DNA from: Trichobilharzia regenti
Taxonomy: Eukaryota; Platyhelminthes; Trematoda; Strigeidida; Schistosomatidae
Length of the DNA: 64,000 nt
Direction: 5' to 3'
NCBI GenBank assembly: GCA_944472135.2
Contig: OX235263.1
Location: forward strand, 31,487,379-31,551,378
Shown: piece by piece, positions 22,053 to 34,126 of the stretch
Layout: each line of letters opens with the position of its first letter
Numbering within the stretch: position 1 is the stretch's first letter
The notes under the pieces: model-generated
Told to the model about the DNA's origin: nothing
The model's input: the letters and a program-made list of their open reading frames with translations, nothing else
The model's database searches: none
Program-made: the position numbers and the translations under genes

Positions 22053-23549
22053 TGAGATTTAAAATAAAACTGTTTGGAGAGCGTCCTTATTTAAAAGTTT
22101 TATATGCAGGTATGATTTTATGGTTACTGAAACGATTGTGTTCATAAGGTATGAACAAATGTTTCTCTGCTAGCGGTATATTAGTGAGGACTGAAATTTA
22201 ACCTGAGGAATTTGTAAAAGTATTTTAAATAAATGAGTTGGAACTTTAGCAATTCGAAGCGGCAAGTTCAGTGAGTCTGTGTATTCTGCAATCAACAAAT
22301 ATTTTCACTCAATAGAACAAGTGATGAGTCAATCATTTTTCACAGAGTTAGCTACTGTCTGGCCTAGCCAGTCTCTACTGCTAAGTGACAACCCACATAC
22401 AGTAAAATTTGTTTATTATATATTTATATTTATTGAGAAATGGTAATATTCACCACATTCAGTAGGCATTATTTCGTAAAAGAGTTATGTTGGCAGGACA
22501 ACGGAAATGAATAACACGACGGTAGAACGAATTAAAACTAATGTTTCAGTGGCATCTGTCATGTGCATGATTAATGTGATGTAAATAAACTTTGACAACT
22601 GAGGTGTGTTGAATTTATTTCTTATAAACTACCTGCGAATTTCAAAGGGGAGATGCGGTACACACCATAGTCAATTGGGCATAGTTTCCTCTAACTATTT
22701 CAGAAATAATAGCAACTAGGTAGGAATAATAGGCGAGAGTCAAAACCATAGATGAGTGCTGACTTTAGCATCTCACCACCACTTTTTTCGCTTTATTACG
22801 GCAGCCCACCAGCTCGACAAGGTTAAAGGATAACAAGCATAGTGACCTTACACTTGAACAACCTATAAGAGGTGTGTGAGACCTGTAGCTACATAGACAC
22901 CAAATAGCTTCCTCCTTGGAGCATAATATTTGCAGAACTGTGAGGAAACGGAAAAGTTAAACTATCATAGCCAAAACCATAGTGATCTTGGACAACCAAT
23001 CAGAGTTCAGACGCAATAAAGTCGTATAATTGTTGAGAATCACACTAAAAAACCTTGCAAACATGATACTCTACTACACTGTTATCGTTTATGTGTTGTA
23101 GGAATGTCTCCCACTCGCTACATAGATGATCTGTCAGGAGATTATACCATGCTCAATAGATTATTCATCCAGGTGACTGCGGGTCATTGTAATTTGATAT
23201 TTCTGACAATGTTCTTAAACCCAATCCTAAATCTAACCATAATACCAACTCTAACCCTACACTCTAAAACTTATTGTAAAAAGCCATAAAGCCGCCTGGC
23301 AGTATAGATTTAGAAAAAAAGTAACTAGAGAATAAGTGGAATACTGAGTTAAAGGAAGGTGTGATTTGAATTGGAATGATCTTTCATAGCATTCCCTGTA
23401 TCTGGCTGGTTCTTCGAAGTCGACTTGTGAAAGACTTTGGCTTTGGCTATGACATAATAAATTCTCCAATTCTAAGCTTACAATAATCCCAAACTAATTA
23501 TAACCTATACGTCGACACTGCCTTCTAATGGTAGATGAATACTTTATCT
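22053..23549. other. Intergenic, nothing recognised
   Basis: AT-rich sequence upstream of the amidase. No TE protein, tRNA-like box pair or long repeat was recognised. It would contain the amidase promoter and any upstream exon. Confidence 0.4.
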
Positions 23550-24543
23550 ATATAAAGTGAACCCACTGGGTGTCCGTCAAGGATGCCCATTATCTCCTTT
23601 TCTATTCAACTTCATCATAGATGTGTTAATGGACTTAACCCTAGGTGACTTCAGCGACTCAGGGATTCACTTGCTACCGGGGAATAATCTCGTTGACTTG
23701 GAATATGCAGACGATATAGTCCTTTTAGGCGAAGACGCTGACGAAATGCAGAGTCTTCTAAACACCTTGAGCCGCAATCTACGAATGTTTGGCATGCGAT
23801 TCGCTCCTGCTGTCAAATGCAAGATGATGTTACAGGACTGGACTACATCGACGCCTAGTTTAAAAATAGGAATTGAAGTAGTAGAGCACGTTGACCGCTT
23901 CACTTATTTGGGAAGTACCATCGGCCCCAACGGGCTGATCTCTGACGAAATCTCAGCACGAATACAAGGGGCTCGTTTCGCATTTGTCAGTTTACGCCGA
24001 CTCTGGCGTAGACGAGATGTTCGACTATCGACCAAAGGGCGGGTGTACTGCTCATCAGTCCGCTCCGTCCTCCTTTATAGCCAGCTGTGAGACCTGGCCA
24101 CTGAGAGTGGAAGACATGAAAAGACTAGCTGTCTTTGATCATAGGTGCCTGCGCTCTATTTCCCGTGTAAAGTGGCATAATAAGGTGAGCAACATTGAGG
24201 TTAGGCGTAGAGTTCTAGGTGAACAGGGAAATCAATCGACGAAGTCGTGAAGCTACAAAGACTGAGATGGTTAGGACATGTGTTACGTATGCCAAGCCAT
24301 CGCCTCCCTCGACGAGCAATGTTAGCGGATATAGGGTCAGGCTGGAAAAAAGCTAGCGGTGGTCAAACAAAAACTTGGCACCAGTCAATGAAATCCACAA
24401 CAGTTGGTCTAAGCCACGTAGGAAGGTGTAGACTTCCAGGCTGGGGTCCTCGGGACGGTAAAAATCTATGGTTGGAAACAATTGGTGACATGGCTCAAAC
24501 ACATCGTTCTCAGTGGCGCAGATGCATCCACTCCTTGTGACTT
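23550..24543 (+). pseudogene. 5'-truncated RTE-like LINE, RT C-terminal half
   Basis: It starts inside RT motif B (GVRQGCPLSPFLFNF near 23566) and contains the catalytic box YADDIVLLGED near 23704-23735. It then has FTYLGSTIG near 23900 and the post-RT region [19 protein letters not shown] near 24255-24310, a hallmark of RTE and related LINE C-termini. Frame changes occur near 24090 and 24245; the last segment stops at 24540. Endonuclease and N-terminal RT are absent, as expected for 5' truncation during target-primed reverse transcription. The family differs from the RTE at 35482-38079. Confidence 0.75.
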
Positions 24544-25984
24544 ATGATCTCCAATGAAACTGTTTTGTTCTTCGTTAGTACTCCTTTGTCTCACACCTCT
24601 GCTCACTGTTTCTATTATGCTTTTCTTGTACTTTTTCTCTTGCTTCGCGTGCTACACGGAGTGTGGCGACTTGAACTTCCGCACATTTGTGCAAAGTTCT
24701 ATGTCGAAAACAGACAGACAGCTGTCTAGACAGAACCCACTATGAAGCGAAATAATGCCGGTCGTTCTTCAAAAGAGCACTGGATGCTTAATTAATGAGG
24801 CGAAATCTTGAGAACAGGATTTGTAGCTGAAATAATGCCTTGAGTGTTAGAAAAGGGAACTGCATGCCTAACTAGTGTTGTTAGTACTGAAAAATGGCAC
24901 TCCAAAAACAGTGGACAGCAGCTCTGGAAGCCATTTACAGCCTGTGTATACTGGGGTTGGATCGTCATTATTTGAATTGTGTCAGCTTCAAAAATTCGGT
25001 AAGTTGGAATGCTTCTATTGTCACCTTTCTAGATACGTATGCGAATTTCAAAAGTCTTTAGAGCTTTAGAGAAGCTGTGGTCAAAGCACTAAACAGGTAG
25101 ACACGAACAACGACACCTCCATAATACCTAGTAAGACACCGAAAAGGTAGATACAATTTTCCATCTTACATATTTTTAAGAGATGCAAAGAAAAATGACA
25201 AAGATTTTTATTCAACTCTATGGATATTGATGTAACTGCCAGCGGTGTTGGTTTCATCACACCACAATATAATATATTCAATGACTTTGGAGCTCCAATT
25301 CCTACGTATTAACCTAACTAAGTGCCATTTAATTTCAGTAATTCGAATGCTCGGAACTTCCACTCTTCATCTCCTGTTGGCGAAAGGGCGACAAGTGTAT
25401 TTAACCAGTAGGTATCATTGTTACATTTTCTATTCCTGCTTTAGACTGTCATCTAACGAAGCCGCCACTGATTCCATGAACTTTAAGAAAGTACTCTGTA
25501 AGTACTTGAAAACAATTACTTATTTAAAAATGCGTCAATGGAATTCGTTAACTTGAGACGAGAACTCAAAGAGAATTGTTGCACATACCTCTGTTGGCAT
25601 AAAATGTTATGAATTTCAATGACAAACGAATCCACGAGAACACATGACAAATCGAAGGAAAAACATATCCTCACCTTGAAGCTGTATATACCTCTTTTTG
25701 TTCAATATCCAATATCCTGATTACGAGCTAGTATAAACCAATGATTTCTTTGAGCTCGCTTCTTGATTGTGAGGTAGAGGTTCCAGATCTTCGGTGAGCT
25801 TCTGCGTAGTTAGTCCCGCCACTCGACTGCTTTAGCTCTGGTAGACTTCAAGAGGAGTGGTGGGGGGATTGGTCAAGATGTGGTTTGTAGTATGCAGTAT
25901 GTTAGGACTGTATTGCTGCCGTGAATGGAGTTTTACCTAACTCCCCTTGGTTATTCGGTGTAGTCATAAAAGCAGAATAGTTAT
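24544..25984. other. Unassigned, probably LINE 3' sequence and spacer
   Basis: The first ~200 bp may be the 3' UTR of the preceding LINE. The rest has no recognised element. GAAATAATGCC recurs at about 24750 and 24830. Open frames here are short and unsupported. Confidence 0.35.
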
Positions 25985-26045
25985 AATAATAATAGGTTGT
26001 AGTGTAGATAATATAGGTTGAGATAAGTGGAATAATAAAGGTGAC

Positions 26046-27660
26046 CTAAGGAAAAGATAGAGTAAGAGAAGGCAGAATAGGTCGTGGGGATTTAGTTTGT
26101 ACGCTTATCCATTGACAGTGTTGTTTTAAGTTTTTTGAGGATAAGCCATTGAGACACAAACCTTGTATTTCTGCATGATTGTCTAGCTTCCGCTTAAAAA
26201 TCTCCAGAGATGGCGCTGTAGTCACGGCCGCCGGTAAAGCGTTCCAGAGACGGCAAACACGCTCGTTGCTGGACACTTTCTAGAATGTTAGCATCCCTTC
26301 TGAGTAGCGGAGGTGCAATGATATTATGCACCTCAAGGTGTAGCCTCACATATGCCTTATATAACCTTAAGAACAGTTGGGGAGTGAGAGCTCCCAGCTG
26401 CCTATGCATAAAGGGTAAAGTTGCGTAGGCTTTGGCGACGTCCCTCGAGTAATTTCCACTGGTGTCTAGCTTTTCTGTTAGAATAAGACCTAGATCGCGC
26501 TCTGATGGAACACAACTCAAGTTCTGGCCACCAAGGGTGTAATTTACACTCTGTGACCTGCCGGAATGAAGTTGCACTACTTTGCACTTCTTTAGGTTGA
26601 AAGGCATTCCGATAGCCAGAGCCCAGTTTCCCAGAGTTTGCAGGTCAGCCTGCAATCTATCTGAGTCTTCCGATGAGTTTATTGCTCTCCAAATCTTAAC
26701 GTCGTCAGCGTAAAGAAGCGCAGAGCAGTTTAGTTGGGAGGGCAGGTCGTTGATAAAAATCAAAAACATCAACGGCCTTAGGATAGAACCCTGAGGAACC
26801 CCTGATGCCGAGGTGTGCCAGGATGAACGGATGCGGTTGACCTTGGTGCAGAATTCTCTCTCGCCTAAGTAATCTTTCAGCCATGCGAGAAGTGCTCCAG
26901 AAACACCCGCCTTGCTTATTTTGGGAAGGAGCAGACCATGGTGAACTGTGTCGAATGCTTTCGCAAAGTCGAGAAAGATCACGTGGGCTGGTACCTTTTC
27001 GTCTCAGGATAGTGTCCAATCGTTTCAAGCTAGTAGAAGATTCGTCATGCAGAATCTTCCCCTCCTGAAACCGTGATGTGCTTCGTGAAGAAGGTTAGTC
27101 CCATCGAAGTATTTTCTCGTGTGGTCGTCAATGAGACTTTCCAATATTTTCGATATCACTGGAAGTAGAGCAACTGGTCTGTAACTGGTCGCATTCTGCC
27201 GGTCACCACCCTTGAAGATAGGGGATAGGATTGCACGTTTCCATTCACATGGAAGTTTCCCTACATCAAGGGAGTGTTGGAACAGATCACTTAGGGGTTG
27301 GCAGAGACTTTCTGAACACTGCTTCAGGACAGATGGTCTGATGTCATCACAACCTGGAGACTTTCCCGAAGCCAACCTTCCCAATTTTGCAAGTACCATA
27401 GCCGGGGGAATTTGAAATGTACCCAGCAGGTTTTCGTGTGCTGGTTTTGCAATGTAATCTGGATGTTCTGTGGGGGTAATATCCTCGTTACTGTTTAGTT
27501 GCCTGTGAAAGGCTAGGCTGAATGTCTCTGCCATTTCAAGACTAGTAAGAGATTTCCCATCAGAACACACTAGATTGCATGCTCCCTGGTTGGTCGGTTT
27601 TCTTTCGGACATAAACCTGTATAGGCTTTTGGGGTTCACGAGAAGCTTATTGGCGAGGTT
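26046..27660 (-). pseudogene. CR1-like ORF2 reverse transcriptase, frameshifted
   Basis: Segments 27639-27025 (RT fingers: SPGCDDIRPSVLK, WKRAILSPIFKGGD, YRPVALLPVISKILE), 26982-26194 (palm: FLDFAKAFDTVHH, SGVPQGSILRPLMF, YADDVKIW) and 26276-26046 (C-terminal region, RVCRLWNALPAAV). RT motifs are all recognisable and the catalytic YADD is intact. Frame changes near 27010 and 26230, plus others in the linker 27660-28010, disrupt the protein. The usual Leu of the GPLLF-like motif reads RPLMF. Confidence 0.8.
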
Positions 27661-28011
27661 TCCCTAAATGTCCTTCTATCGCTCCGGACTCGTATGTTAC
27701 ATCGATTCCTGATTTCAAGGTACACTTCACGTTCGGGTTGACTCTTCGATCGTCGCCACGCAAACCAGGCTTTTCGCTTCGCCTGCAGAAGGCGTTGTGT
27801 CGCGCTTTTTAGCGACGAACGTTGTTTCCTAGCTTTTGGTGTGACTAAAGGAAGTGTCTGAGACCGCCTGGTGAATGATCTCCTTTACCACTCTCCAGTG
27901 TTCTTCTACTGTTAGCTCTGTCCATTTTTTAGGCCAATTTGCTTCAGACAGAAGTCTTCGCATTTCGGTGTAGTTGGCTTTGTTATAACACAGATAGGGC
28001 TGTGTATTGTC

Positions 28012-28899
28012 CTACTGTAAGCGCTCGCAGAGGACTATGTCGAATACTATGACCGCGTGGTCACTTCTACCTATGGGAGTCGTGATCTGAACGTTCTCCA
28101 CTAGTAGCTGGTCACTAGTGAGCACGTAATCCAGTCTAGAAGACTTCCCATCAGGGCCCCATCTAGTATCCATCTTGACATTTTCAGTGAATCCAGCCTT
28201 CCTGATGGTATGCAGCAGATTTCGGTCAAATCTATCATGGGCTTTTCCCGACACCAAGTTAAGAGATTTGATTTTTGATGTACAGCTTGATTCCACACTG
28301 TATTTTTCGTACAAGTATGGAATTTTCAGCATGGATATCGGTAGCCCAAATTTTGCAGGCCGACCATAGATATCAGGTGTGCGCCGGCGTGGGCTCGAAC
28401 CCCGGACCATGTGCATGGTCAGCGAGAGTCCTAACCACTGTGCCACCGATGGGACATTGAAGTCACCAGCTATGACAATTTGATCATAACCCATGTCTTG
28501 AGTTGCTGAGATTGTATTTGGCAGTACCTGGTTGTGGTCTGCTCCACATGAAGGTGATCGATAAATGCTGCCCACTAGATATTTGCAGTACCCAACGGTG
28601 AATTGGCACCATATGGAGTCAGGGAGTTCTGTTAGGGGAGGGTCAATCGCGTGAACACATCTGACCTGTTTGTCGACGTATATGGCGACTCCACCTCCTT
28701 CTTTCAGGTCCCTATCTCGCCTGACTAGGACCATATCATTTATACTTACTTCGCTGTCTGCCACCGTAGGGGTTAGCCAGGTTTCCGTCAGTATTATGAT
28801 TTTGGAGTTCAGTTGTGATTGTAGGTGTCTAAGTTCAGCTATTTTGCCTCTTAGCCCTCTCACATTACTGTACAGGCAACTGGTAGTCAGTCTCACCAC
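28012..28899 (-). pseudogene. CR1-like ORF2 endonuclease with SINE sequence read through in frame
   Basis: A 295-codon open frame. Endonuclease motifs: SNVRGLRGK near the start, TETWL, GDFNVP (the catalytic DFN), SRLDYVLTS and the terminal SDHAVI histidine motif. Directly after GDFNVP about 61 codons come from an inserted tRNA-derived SINE (28271-28453), after which normal endonuclease sequence resumes in the correct frame. The insertion separates the DFN loop from the rest of the fold and probably abolishes activity, though the frame stays open. A stop follows at 28012-28014 in the linker to RT. Confidence 0.8.
28271..28453 (-). mobile_element. tRNA-derived SINE inside the CR1 endonuclease
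   Basis: On the minus strand the element begins ATCGGTGGCACAGTGGTTAG (pol III A box) and has GGTTCGAGCCC (B box) about 30 bp later, followed by a non-tRNA body that ends GAATCAAGCTGTACATCAAAA. A close copy, plus strand, lies at 43529-43717, and a more diverged one at about 52100-52315 (minus). Its length is about 183 bp, a multiple of three, and it has no stop in the host frame. Confidence 0.8.
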
Positions 28900-29025
28900 T
28901 TCCCCGTATTGGGGGGTAGTTGACTTGATATTGGCTATCGGTTGAGGAGTTATCCTACGAACTAGTTGGCCGATTCCCCAGGAACCGGCCTGTTGGCGTT
29001 TTTTTCTTCTAGTTCAGTCGGAGCA

Positions 29026-30483
29026 CTAGGATGACACTGGCTGCTGCACCGCTGTAGTGTGACTAGGGGTTGAGCATTTTTTAACTACGCTTTGTTCTCT
29101 CCTTTGGGTGCGAGGCCGGCTCTCGCAGCAGCGAATGTGTTTGCTGACCTTGTCCTTGGCCTCGTACCATCTATGGAGAGCGGTAGTCAACTGGTCTTGG
29201 GAGCTGAACTTGACAGCTAACAGACGTGGCGTGTTAATTGACATAAGATGAGTGGGTCGAGGCAGTCTATAAATAGAGACAGCCCCTGAACTCCCCAGGG
29301 CCATCTGGGATGCCAACCATCTCCATTGTTGTACATCATTACAATGCTTTTCGCAGGCGTTCCCAGTTACCAGTTCGGGAATGCCATGCACAACCATGGA
29401 AGCAGAAGGAATGAGCTCTGGCGACTCCCTCGCCATTCGTCTTTCTTTCCACGGCGTGTCTGGCTTAACACGTATGTTACAGGCCCTCCCTATAGAAAGG
29501 ACTTGAGAAGCCAGTAACACTTTTCCAACATCCTCGGTAGAGCCCAATGTTACCCTCAGTAGGAATGGTTTGCCTTCAGGCGCAGCAGTGCCCCTACACA
29601 ATCTGCATAGATTTACTGGTTGGGTGTCCAAATCCAGTGTGCTACACAAGATGGACCACTGTTCCTGATCAAATAGGGCCCTATCTTTCAGCAGACCACT
29701 ACTACAGTCTGGTACATTAAAGAGGATTACACAATTTGATCTGCTAACCGTGGGCTTGGGCTCGGTCCTTGCATATTTGTGATCCCCTTTAAGACCGTTT
29801 TGTTTCGTCTGATGCGACTGGGTATTTTTGTGTGTCTCAGTGCCATGGCCAGTATTACTGGCAGACGATAGGGTTCTTTTTCCAACGACGGAAACCCGTG
29901 GTGCTCCAGCCTCTGTGTCTGGAGCGGCTATGTCAAGAGTTACAAGTTCAACCGGTGAGGATTTTTGTATCCCCGGTTTACGTGCGTTTGTACTAATTTC
30001 CGAATTGGTGGGGGTCGAACATTTCACATTTTTCTCTGCTACTTTTGCGCCAACTTTAGTTTTCAGAGGACTACTCGAGGCTACATCAGAACGGCAACTC
30101 GGGCATATGTACCAGAAACATTGGCATGGGTTCTTACGCATAAAGTCATAATATGCTTTTGGTACCCCATTGTCGCATCTACAATGCACCCATCGCTTGC
30201 AAAAGTTACATTCGAAAGCAGAGTCTGCTTGTTCGACAACAGAAGCACAGACCTTGCAGTCGTCTGTCTTCTTGGGGAGCGTTCTTGTCGTCTTGCGACG
30301 TCGTGAACGTTTCTTTTTGGCCTTCCTATTTGTTTCATGGTCTACCATGGGGATGGGTGTTATGCAGTTCTCACTTAGTGCAATTTTCCCACTCGGCTCT
30401 GTTAACCTAGTCGTGTTAACAGGGGTGGAGCCACATCCACTTGGCTGACTTTGCACAGCTTCACTGTAGGACTGTGGTGACAT
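29026..30483 (-). CDS. CR1-like ORF1 protein with PHD-type zinc finger
   Basis: A 485-aa intact frame, the upstream ORF of the CR1-like LINE. Residues about 55-70 are strongly basic (KAKKKRSRRRKTTR). Residues about 75-135 form a PHD-like cross-brace finger: CKVC, CNFC, WVHCRC and CPSC in the C4-H-C3 order. The central region is Ser/Thr-rich. The C-terminal half (about 245-440) contains alternating hydrophobic segments such as NCVILFNVPD that suggest an RRM-like fold; this last point is inference. CR1 ORF1 proteins bind element RNA and help form the ribonucleoprotein; PHD fingers in ORF1 are known in this clade. The start codon lies in a plausible context close to the element's 5' end. ORF2 begins 127 bp downstream of its stop. 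Confidence 0.75.
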   Translation of the reverse strand: MSPQSYSEAVQSQPSGCGSTPVNTTRLTEPSGKIALSENCITPIPMVDHETNRKAKKKRSRRRKTTRTLPKKTDDCKVCASVVEQADSAFECNFCKRWVHCRCDNGVPKAYYDFMRKNPCQCFWYICPSCRSDVASSSPLKTKVGAKVAEKNVKCSTPTNSEISTNARKPGIQKSSPVELVTLDIAAPDTEAGAPRVSVVGKRTLSSASNTGHGTETHKNTQSHQTKQNGLKGDHKYARTEPKPTVSRSNCVILFNVPDCSSGLLKDRALFDQEQWSILCSTLDLDTQPVNLCRLCRGTAAPEGKPFLLRVTLGSTEDVGKVLLASQVLSIGRACNIRVKPDTPWKERRMARESPELIPSASMVVHGIPELVTGNACEKHCNDVQQWRWLASQMALGSSGAVSIYRLPRPTHLMSINTPRLLAVKFSSQDQLTTALHRWYEAKDKVSKHIRCCESRPRTQRREQSVVKKCSTPSHTTAVQQPVSS

Positions 30484-30640
30484 GGGTTATCTGTACGAGC
30501 AGAGAATATTTGCCCTGGTCTTCAAGACCGGTATGCGTGAGTCCATCAGCTTCACCCGTTTGCCTAGTTTGGCTGAAGCCCTGGTGACTACGGAGTATGA
30601 TGTCCCATTACTTATTTTAGGGCGAGAATCTATTTTCATT

Positions 30641-31533
30641 TTACTCCTAAATTAATACTGGTGATTAAATAATAAGAGACTGTTCTTTTGTCCAATAGAC
30701 TTACAGGAAAAGACAATAGAGAGCACAGAAAAGAAGGATAAAGTATTTTAGCAAAAGCTTTTGACTTTACCTGTAACTTTCGGGTTATTCGGCTTCACAG
30801 CAATCACGTAACAGACCCACAAGTCCTGTATATTTGAAAGAGTGAGGAGGATGTTGCTACAGAAGTAGTACCTGAAGCTTTGGCAGTAGTTCGAGACAGC
30901 GGGAAGTACCACACACAGGCTCGGTGAGGAAGAAATGGTTGAATAAAATTCACCGGGTAGGAAGATCAGGTTTCCCAAACTAATAATTCACAAAATTGGA
31001 TATTTCCGGTTAGAGAGGAGAAAGCACGTCTTATTCAAGGAGCGAGCTCTTACAATATAACATTTTCATGGGATGGATTAGTGAATTTGGAAGTACATTG
31101 AGGTGTATATGGATTTTCCCTAGGTGAATATAATTCAATAGTAATTTTTATTCGTTTATTTTAAATTTCAAATAAGATATATACATTTTTGTTTACTAGG
31201 TGAATACATTTCAACTAAAATTTCTGAACATTTATTCTGTCTTTGATTAGATATATACATATTTTAATTGACACATTCTCTAAGTTGTGATTTCAGTGAC
31301 TTTTTGATTTCCGCATACTGGGTTAATATAATTCAACCATAATTTACTAAATCACGATAGTGTTAAATGAGCACTGAAGTACATACTACTATTCATCTGA
31401 TTAAAACCATGTTGTCATGTTCGTCAAGAATTATTGAAACCGTAACAAGACGTTACAAAATACTCCTGCTGCCTCCTTTTCACAACGTGTTTCATCTATG
31501 CGGTCTAATGTAACAGATATATTCTGAAGAATA
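30641..31533. other. AT-rich spacer
   Basis: No gene or recognised element. It contains repeated AT-rich phrases such as AGATATATACAT (31178 and 31250). Confidence 0.4.
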
Positions 31534-32400
31534 ATGATTTCTTTTGTAATTTATACGTGGGTGCAATCTAAGCAAGCTTTTGATGAATTGATGAAGGTGG
31601 TAACTAACTTGTTCATTATTTTTTGGAAGGAATCAAATACATCCTACCGGGCTGATTCAAGTAAAAAAGACTCATCCGTCCCTATGGAATTTGATTATAT
31701 GGGGTCTGAATGCGCTTTTGGAGGTAAACGTTCTCATAAATCTTCTGGCTTGTGGAACACATGAATAATTGGCTGAGTATGTACATTTTAAAGTTTTTAA
31801 GGTCCAACATTATTTGATGTCAGTCAACATTTAGAGTACTGCATACATCTGAAGGATAAAACGAAGTCATCTGCAAAACTGCGCATAATGATGCGTACAC
31901 AGCAATTTCATGTCTACCGATGAATCTAGACGTCGGCTATCACCAGAGGAAATGACAGTTGTGCAACCCTTTGTTGAGAGAAACACTGATGCCCATGAAG
32001 TAATGGATTTGATGCATGAAAGATTCGGCAAATTTATCCTATGTGATGATATTGGAAATGATTTTGCGAAGGTTTAACAGATTTATGATATGATATATGA
32101 GTGATACACGCAAAACGGTAACATTGACCGTCTATCGTGCAACTGCATAGATGAATGCTCTGAGGGAGGAATTTCAGAGATGCAGCATCGTTCCATGTCC
32201 TTTCTATGTGTTTCAGGCATTCAGATGGAAGGCAACTCTCACTCTTATCAACGAACATGACCGAAACGTCTCCCATAATAACGTGTCAAAAAGTGTTTTT
32301 ATTGAATGGCGCACAGGCATAGTCATGACAGGTAGCTTTACAAGTCGGAATGTGTTAGAAAGTTGCTGGAGTTAACTGAACCTTATTATTATGTTGGATG
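31534..32400 (+). pseudogene. Possible Mutator-like (MULE) transposase remnant
   Basis: A first open stretch (31534-31764) contains FDELMKVVTNLFIIFWKES and FDYMGSECAFGGKR, resembling the FAR1-like N-terminal domain of MULE transposases (aromatic pair, then a Cys region). A second 55-codon frame, 31910-32077, reads MSTDESRRRLSPEEMTVVQP and continues with HEVMDLMHERFGKFIL. This resembles the helical segment that follows in such proteins. A third stretch near 32210-32300 could be the start of the catalytic region. Frame changes separate them. No terminal inverted repeats were found. Mutator-like elements are known in schistosomes; the assignment here is inference from motif order only. Confidence 0.35.
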
Positions 32401-33630
32401 ATGAGGCTGGTGCCTACATCAGTAGGTACTGACTGAGAACACGGAAATATTGGACTGCATCGTGCATCCGGTTCACCAACCTTACCACAATTATGAACTA
32501 GTTCTAACCTACGCGTGATTAAGGCCTTTTTAAGGTAAATGAATAATTTACTTACCTGAAATGAACCCGATATGTACTAAAGTGAAGGCGGTCGTTCTCA
32601 AAAGGAAACACTGGTGCCAAATCCGGATTGAGAGGGCTGATATATGACTGGAGAGCAAACACATTAGGTGTTGAGCTACTTCTGGAATTGTCTTGAAATA
32701 GAACGGGGCGCTGAACATTAGCACACAGTTCCAGTTAGTGCAACTAATCAAACAATTTCAGGACAGTTTCAGAGTTTTATCACCATAGAATGTCAGAATT
32801 AGTTAGGAATTAGTGGGATTTAATTCAGAGTAGTAGTAAGCTATGGAGACTACGTTTCAATTTCAGAAGTAGTTCGAAAACAGATTCCCGGGAGTATGAA
32901 CACTCCGTTGACCTTAAGGGCATGTTAGTAGTTGGCTTACAACACCAGTCAGTATCATAACACAGAAACTCACCTTTACTTTGGATCTGGATATCCCGTC
33001 TTTCCAAGCATATCCTACCGTCACTCTTAAACCAATCGAATCTGATAGCATAGTTCTCCATCCAATGATCATTCGGACCTAACTAATCCCGTATGCTCCA
33101 TTTCATTTGATGTCTGCATTGCTGTATGCTAGGCGTTGGTTCACGCACTGGCTTTTACGCTTATGCTGCAGTTACTCACAACTTATCTGGGTGCAGATTA
33201 TTTGCAAATATTGCTTTTTACATCGTATTAGCTTACATTGCCGTTAAGATTATATATCTCGCTTGTCTGGAAGGTTATGTCAACAGGTAATTTCATTCAT
33301 TTCATTGTAATTCTTCATACGTTGCTTTCACGCTTCGTTATATTGTTTTAGTTATTTCCTGGCTATTAATGGAATAACATTATGCACAAAGCTTGGAAAT
33401 TGAATATTTGAACGCCACAGTCAACAGTGACTTTAAGCCCACTGCAGAACGTTTGGGACAAACGCATGTTTCGGTGACAGTGGCTGTTGTTGGCGGTTCG
33501 TTTTTTGGTTCTCCCTGTTGTCGATGGTTCAAATGGTTTATTAATATGTAGAGATCTGGAGTATACAGTGTTTTCCACGTTCACGCTTATGGCATACGAC
33601 AATCTACGAGTCCACCTGGTGTAAAAAGCA
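32401..33630. other. Unassigned spacer
   Basis: No recognised element or supported gene. Some coding-like but short frames are present on both strands without detectable motifs. Confidence 0.35.
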
Positions 33631-34126
33631 TGGCTGTGGCTGATATCAGTGAGTTTCTCGAAGAACCTATTAGACCTGGGGAATTGGGAACCTGTGTCGA
33701 AGCTGAAAAAGCTTTGAAACTCTCTGAAAAGTTAAGTATAATATAAATGTGCCTAATGTCAGATTACAAACACCTAGTGTGTTGCGACAACTCAAATTAA
33801 ACGAGGATGAACCACATTTGAAATATGAAGGTGTTTTGGTTAGATGTATTCTTGGGAACAAAAAGGAACCCGAAGGGAATTCAATACCTCTAAAGGGGAA
33901 GTGCTATATACGAGGGTTAATGCTAAATGTACTAGACCCAAATACATTAATTCAAATCATCCATAGTAGAGCTAATGGTAACGGCCACACAATATGTCGC
34001 AAAACGATTTGGAAAGAGGCTACATGCAATGATCTGGGGAGTATAAGAAATTCCCTAGTGGAAAGTAAGACTTTATTCGCAGGAATAACCTATCGAGTCG
34101 CGATTTACCACCACTGGTTATCCTGA
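33631..34126 (+). pseudogene. Unrecognised coding-like stretch
   Basis: Two neighbouring frames look coding in composition. 33631-33747 starts MAVADISEFLEEPIRPGE and includes an amphipathic EAEKALKLSEKL segment. 33749-34126 (125 codons) starts MPNVRLQTPSVLRQLKLNED and is rich in charged residues. No domain is recognised. They could be an exon pair of a host gene, a decayed TE or chance. AAAAGTTAAGT at the end of the first frame could be a weak donor, but no acceptor fits. Confidence 0.25.

Larger units (their letters stand above)
25985..30640 (-). mobile_element. CR1-like LINE, near full length
   Basis: Minus-strand non-LTR retrotransposon with a putative 5' UTR (30484-30640), ORF1 (29026-30483), ORF2 (26046-28899, frameshifted) and a short 3' UTR with an ATT-rich microsatellite near 25990. 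ORF2 has an APE-type endonuclease and an RT with YADD and no RNase H, typical of the CR1 clade (schistosome SR1/Perere type). A tRNA-derived SINE is inserted in the endonuclease. The boundaries are estimated; no target duplication was identified. Confidence 0.8.

Noticed and set aside
29326..30448. Several plus-strand open frames opposite CR1 ORF1.
   Set aside because: They are shadows of the real minus-strand frame with its PHD finger.
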